A stretch of 64,000 bases of DNA from positions 1 to 64,000 of the forward strand of contig NZ_JARJLT010000201.1 in assembly GCF_029335315.1 (NCBI RefSeq). The letters are read 5' to 3'. The notes beneath the pieces were generated by a model that did no database searches, was not told the DNA's origin, and saw nothing but the letters and a program-made list of their open reading frames with translations. This document shows, piece by piece, positions 60,985 to 64,000 of this stretch. Each line of letters starts with the position of its first letter. The first letter of the stretch is position 1. The DNA comes from Pseudomonas citronellolis (GTDB lineage: Bacteria; Pseudomonadota; Gammaproteobacteria; Pseudomonadales; Pseudomonadaceae). Position numbers and translations under genes: made by a program.

Positions 60985-60992
60985 AACAAGAA
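60985..60992 (+). promoter_or_regulatory. Hfq/Crc-type CA motif
   Basis: AACAAGAA, running into the GGTGAAGG of the extradiol dioxygenase gene. Confidence 0.5.
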
Positions 60993-61001
60993 GGTGAAGG
61001 C

Positions 61002-61946
61002 ATGGATATCATCGGCATCGGTTACATGGGGTTCGAGACCGCGAACCTTGACGCCTGGCGCGAATATGGCCCGCAGGTCATGGGCTTCGGCGTTGGCAAG
61101 TCGCCGGACAGCGATCTGGAGTCGTTATATTTCAGGATCGACGACCGGCGGCACCGCTTTGCCTTTCATCCCGGCAGGGTGGATCGCCTTGCCTATATCG
61201 GTTGGGAGGCGGTTGGACGCATGGCCTTCGAGGCCGGTCTGAGGAAGCTCGAGGCTGCGGGAGTTGAGTTCGTCCGTGGCGATACGGCGTTTTGCGAGCT
61301 GCGTGGGGTGCGTGAAGTAGTACGTTTCCGCGATCCGGTGGGTTACCAGTACGAGCTGTTCTACGGACAGAAGTGGACGCCGCGCTCTTTCATTCCCGGT
61401 CGACCGCATACCGGTTTCCTGGCCGATGAACGTGGTGCTGGACACGTAGTGGTGATCACCCCGGAATACACCCCGGAGCTAGAGCGCTTCCTGCTTGATG
61501 TGATGGGCTTCCACTGGTATGGAGCCGGCGCCGGCAAGGGCCGAACCGGCTTCTTCCGCGCCAAGCTGAACGACAAGACCAGCCATGACATTGCCTACGG
61601 CCACGGTCCAGGGCGCATGGGGGTGCAGCATGTCGGTCTGTTCGTGCGCAATGTGCGGGATGTGGGGGAAACCTACGATATCGTGCGCAAGCGTGAACTG
61701 CCGATGATGATGACTCTTGGCCAGCACAGCCAGGATCCGCATCTGTCCTTCTACCACTTCACCCCCTCCGGCTTTGCCTTCGAGACCATAGCCGAGATTG
61801 AGCCGTGGCAGGGCGATCCCTATGAGCTCAACCCCGAGACTCTGAGTCTATGGGGCCATGAGATGGTTGGTCCGATCCTTGGGCCGAGCGTGCGTACCCC
61901 CGAGGAAGTACTGGACGCTGAGTACCTAGCCGGCAAGAAGCGCTGA
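61002..61946 (+). CDS. Type I extradiol ring-cleavage dioxygenase (copy 2)
   Basis: 314 aa. Fe(II) ligands H148 (GAGHVVVITP), H210 (GVQHVGLFV), E261 (GFAFE), at the same positions as copy 1 at 49015. Carries an eight-residue longer C-terminus. Opens a catechol-type ring by meta cleavage. The next gene starts three bases after its stop and encodes an FAH-family enzyme, the natural partner for a meta-cleavage product. Confidence 0.93.
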   Translation: MDIIGIGYMGFETANLDAWREYGPQVMGFGVGKSPDSDLESLYFRIDDRRHRFAFHPGRVDRLAYIGWEAVGRMAFEAGLRKLEAAGVEFVRGDTAFCELRGVREVVRFRDPVGYQYELFYGQKWTPRSFIPGRPHTGFLADERGAGHVVVITPEYTPELERFLLDVMGFHWYGAGAGKGRTGFFRAKLNDKTSHDIAYGHGPGRMGVQHVGLFVRNVRDVGETYDIVRKRELPMMMTLGQHSQDPHLSFYHFTPSGFAFETIAEIEPWQGDPYELNPETLSLWGHEMVGPILGPSVRTPEEVLDAEYLAGKKR

Positions 61947-61948
61947 GC

Positions 61949-62833
61949 TTGCGCCTGGCTAGGGTGGAGGTGGGCGGTGAGGTATTCTGGGGGTTGCTCG
62001 ATCCGGATCTGCAGCACCTTCGTCGCGTTCGCGAGCCATTCGCTGCTTGGGCGCAGGCGATCGGCCAGGGGGGCTGGATCAACCTAGGACTCGATGATGA
62101 ACGCCTTGCGCTGTCGGCGTGCCGTTTGCTGCCGCCCTTGGAACCGGGGGCGCGTGTTTTTGGCGTGGGCTTGAACTATCGCAGCCATCTTGAGCGTCTT
62201 GGCAGTTCGCCTCCGGCTCATCCACTGGCCTACTTGAAGTCGGATTCCGCGCTGGTGGGGGCGTACGACGAAATAGCCTATCCGGCCCTGACCGGACAGC
62301 TCGACTATGAGGTCGAGTTGGTCGCTGTGGTTGCCCGGCCGCTAGGCGAGGAAGCGCAGGCCAGCGCTTGCCTGCTCGGCTACACGGTCGGCAATGACAT
62401 CAGTGCGCGGGATGCGGGGAGGCGTATCGGTCGCCTCGACCTGCTAACCCAGAAATCCATGGATCGCACTACACCGATCGGTCCCTGGATCGTCACTCTC
62501 GACGAATTAGGCGGCATCGGACAGCCTGAGTTGGAGATGGGGCTGGAGGTCAACGGTGAGCCGCGCCAGAGGGACAATACTCGGCAGATGATCTTCCCGG
62601 TGGACGAATTGCTCAATTACCTCGATGCGCGTATCAGCTTGCGGCCGGGCGACCTAGTGTTCACCGGCTCGACTCACGGTGTGGGCCTGGAGGACGGTCG
62701 CTTCCTCGCGTCGGGGGATTTGGTCGAGGCGCGTATCGGCGGGATCGGCGAGCTGCGCAACCGGGTTGGCCGCCAGCGTAGACTGCCTGCTGCGCGAAGT
62801 GCTGGGCGGCTGGGCAGGCCCGACGGCGAATGA
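61949..62833 (+). CDS. Fumarylacetoacetate hydrolase family protein (TTG start)
   Basis: 294 aa from a TTG at 61949, three bases after the upstream stop; no better start is seen. Metal ligands E121 and E123 (LDYEVELVAVV) and D150 (VGNDISARD), with LTQKSMDRTTPIGPWIV bearing the conserved Lys. The family covers C-C hydrolases, hydratases and decarboxylases of ring-cleavage products. Coupled at its 3' end to the MFS gene (ATGA). Confidence 0.9.
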   Translation: MRLARVEVGGEVFWGLLDPDLQHLRRVREPFAAWAQAIGQGGWINLGLDDERLALSACRLLPPLEPGARVFGVGLNYRSHLERLGSSPPAHPLAYLKSDSALVGAYDEIAYPALTGQLDYEVELVAVVARPLGEEAQASACLLGYTVGNDISARDAGRRIGRLDLLTQKSMDRTTPIGPWIVTLDELGGIGQPELEMGLEVNGEPRQRDNTRQMIFPVDELLNYLDARISLRPGDLVFTGSTHGVGLEDGRFLASGDLVEARIGGIGELRNRVGRQRRLPAARSAGRLGRPDGE

Positions 62834-64000
62834 GTATGGACAGGCAGGCCAACGTTGCTTTGGCAGGGGCGGAACACTCTTCGTTCTGGGCGCCCTTGCG
62901 TCATGGGCTGTTCGTCAGCCTTTGGCTAGCCTGCGCGCTTGCCAACCTAGCGATCTGGATGCAGACCGTGGGGGCAGCTTGGATCATGACCCAGCTATCG
63001 GCATCACCCCTGATGGTTTCCCTGGTGCAGACAGCCATTACCCTGCCTGTCTTCCTGTTCGGTTTGCCGGGCGGGGTGCTCGCTGACCGCATGGATCCGC
63101 GCCGTCTGTTGCTTCTCACCCAGGCGGTCATCTTGGTGGCGGCCGCAGCGCTCTGCCTGCTGGATTGGGTGGGACTGCTGGGGGCCTGGTCGCTGCTGCT
63201 GTTCACATTCCTGCTGGGGGGCGGCAGCGCCTTGGGTATGGCGGCCTGGATGGTGACTGTGGTCGGAGTCATCCCGCGTGAGCAGGTGCCGGCGGCGGTC
63301 GCTCTCAATGGTATTTCCATCAATGCCACTCGGGCCCTGGGGCCAGCTCTGGCCGGCCTACTGATCGTCTGGTGGACCAGTGCCGCAGTATTTCTGGTCA
63401 TCGCACTGTGCATGGCAGCAGTGCTCGTATTCATCTACCGTCTGCCGGCTCGCGTCCATGCCGACGGCTTACCACCTGAAACCTTAGCCGGCGGCATGCG
63501 CAGCGGCCTGCGCTACATCCGCCACTCGACGGTTCTGTCTAGCGCGCTCAGGCAGGTATTCGTGTTCACCAGTTGCGCCAGCGCGCTATGGGCGCTGATG
63601 CCGCTGGTAGCCAAGGAGGAGTTGCACATGGACGCAGGTGGCTATGGACTGCTGATGGCGTTTATGGGGACTGGCGCAGTCCTTGCTGCGCTCGGCCTGA
63701 CCAGCGTCTATCGGCGTTTTGCTCTGCGACGGTTGATCGATATCGGGGCCCTCGCCTTTGCCGTGGCGACCCTGGCGGCGGCGCTGTCGCGCAGCCAGGT
63801 GGTGATCTGCGCCACGCTTCTGCTGGCCGGCATGGGCTGGATGGCGGTGAACGCGACCATCTCCACCGTGGTACAGACTTATGCTGCGAACTGGGTGCGA
63901 GCACGTGTCGCCTCGGTATACCTCCTGGTGCTGATGGGCTCGATGGCCCTTGGTGGTGCCCTGTGGGGGGCTATCACGCAATACCTGGGCTTGCAGCAAA
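62830..64000 (+). CDS. MFS transporter, EntS/MFS_3-like (3' end outside window)
   Basis: The ATG at 62830 overlaps the previous stop as ATGA, and the frame is open to the window end (390 codons). Ten or more hydrophobic helices are visible; the loop GLPGGVLADRMDPRRLLLL is the family A-motif. Looks like the EntS-type exporter branch. Probably exports an intermediate or imports substrate; partial. Confidence 0.87.
   Translation, partial: MSMDRQANVALAGAEHSSFWAPLRHGLFVSLWLACALANLAIWMQTVGAAWIMTQLSASPLMVSLVQTAITLPVFLFGLPGGVLADRMDPRRLLLLTQAVILVAAAALCLLDWVGLLGAWSLLLFTFLLGGGSALGMAAWMVTVVGVIPREQVPAAVALNGISINATRALGPALAGLLIVWWTSAAVFLVIALCMAAVLVFIYRLPARVHADGLPPETLAGGMRSGLRYIRHSTVLSSALRQVFVFTSCASALWALMPLVAKEELHMDAGGYGLLMAFMGTGAVLAALGLTSVYRRFALRRLIDIGALAFAVATLAAALSRSQVVICATLLLAGMGWMAVNATISTVVQTYAANWVRARVASVYLLVLMGSMALGGALWGAITQYLGLQQ

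Noticed and set aside
1-64000. CRISPR arrays, rRNA genes, transposase genes
   Set aside because: Looked for regular spaced repeats, rRNA signatures and transposase motifs; none found.

Overview
The window is GC-rich (clearly less so at 14.7-19.4 kb) and looks like a Pseudomonas chromosome of the P. aeruginosa / P. citronellolis / P. nitroreducens type. From memory, the left 14.5 kb follows the PAO1 PA4686-PA4673.1 neighbourhood: mksF-mksE-mksB, a row of small exported proteins, rimI, a C69-type hydrolase, a beta-carbonic anhydrase and tRNA-Met. Species is an inference.

Layout. 1-4.8 kb: MksBEF condensin operon (minus). 5.0-13.1 kb: housekeeping and small genes, including three tandem exported proteins sharing an LxDxxLSxxxGQ-like motif. 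13.6-14.3 kb: FitAB-type toxin-antitoxin pair. 14.375-14.451 kb: tRNA-Met with its own promoter and terminator. 14.6-18.5 kb: AT-richer remnant of a mobile element (AlpA regulator, inovirus Gp2-like protein, unknown 281-aa protein) with no integrase in view. 18.7-26.6 kb: a zone of broken genes (arsH, thiolase, MFS, AraC relics) mixed with intact MarR, TetR and LysR regulators, a 1188-aa indolepyruvate ferredoxin oxidoreductase and an MDR dehydrogenase. 27.7-39.1 kb: glutathione peroxidase, SDRs, an envelope module (DUF1302, DUF1329, YCF48-like, MMPL/RND), a VOC-like protein and an enoyl-CoA hydratase. 39.3-47.1 kb: a TetR-controlled unit with a phytoene-desaturase-like oxidoreductase, a P450, a CrtC/AttH-like protein, an SDR, an MFS carrier and an NTF2-like protein. 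47.1-53.4 kb (minus): Rieske dioxygenase alpha and beta, amidohydrolase, extradiol dioxygenase, second FAD oxidoreductase. 53.7-57.9 kb (minus): two MFS carriers, ferredoxin reductase, [2Fe-2S] ferredoxin. 58.0-64.0 kb (plus): chemoreceptor, [3Fe-4S]-type ferredoxin, SDR, second extradiol dioxygenase, fumarylacetoacetate-hydrolase-family protein and an MFS carrier cut by the window end.

Together the region from about 20 kb to the end reads as one large aerobic catabolic island for a hydrophobic, probably multi-ring compound (steroid, terpenoid or comparable polycyclic). Uptake and sensing would be by MMPL/DUF1302/DUF1329, MFS carriers and an MCP. Hydroxylation would be by the P450 and the Rieske system with their ferredoxins. 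SDRs would oxidise the products, H-H-E extradiol dioxygenases open the ring, and the FAH-family enzyme, 2-oxoacid:ferredoxin oxidoreductase and enoyl-CoA hydratase process the cleavage product. The substrate cannot be read from sequence; oestrogen-like steroids or diterpenoids are the best guesses.

Three layers of control can be seen directly. A 25-bp palindrome, TGAACA-N13-TGTTCA, recurs at seven intergenic sites. A second 21-bp palindrome, CGTTTKAC-N5-GTAAAACG, precedes the TetR gene at 41.8 kb and the oxidoreductase at 39.5 kb. AAnAAnAA motifs of the kind bound by Hfq/Crc stand just ahead of many catabolic start codons.
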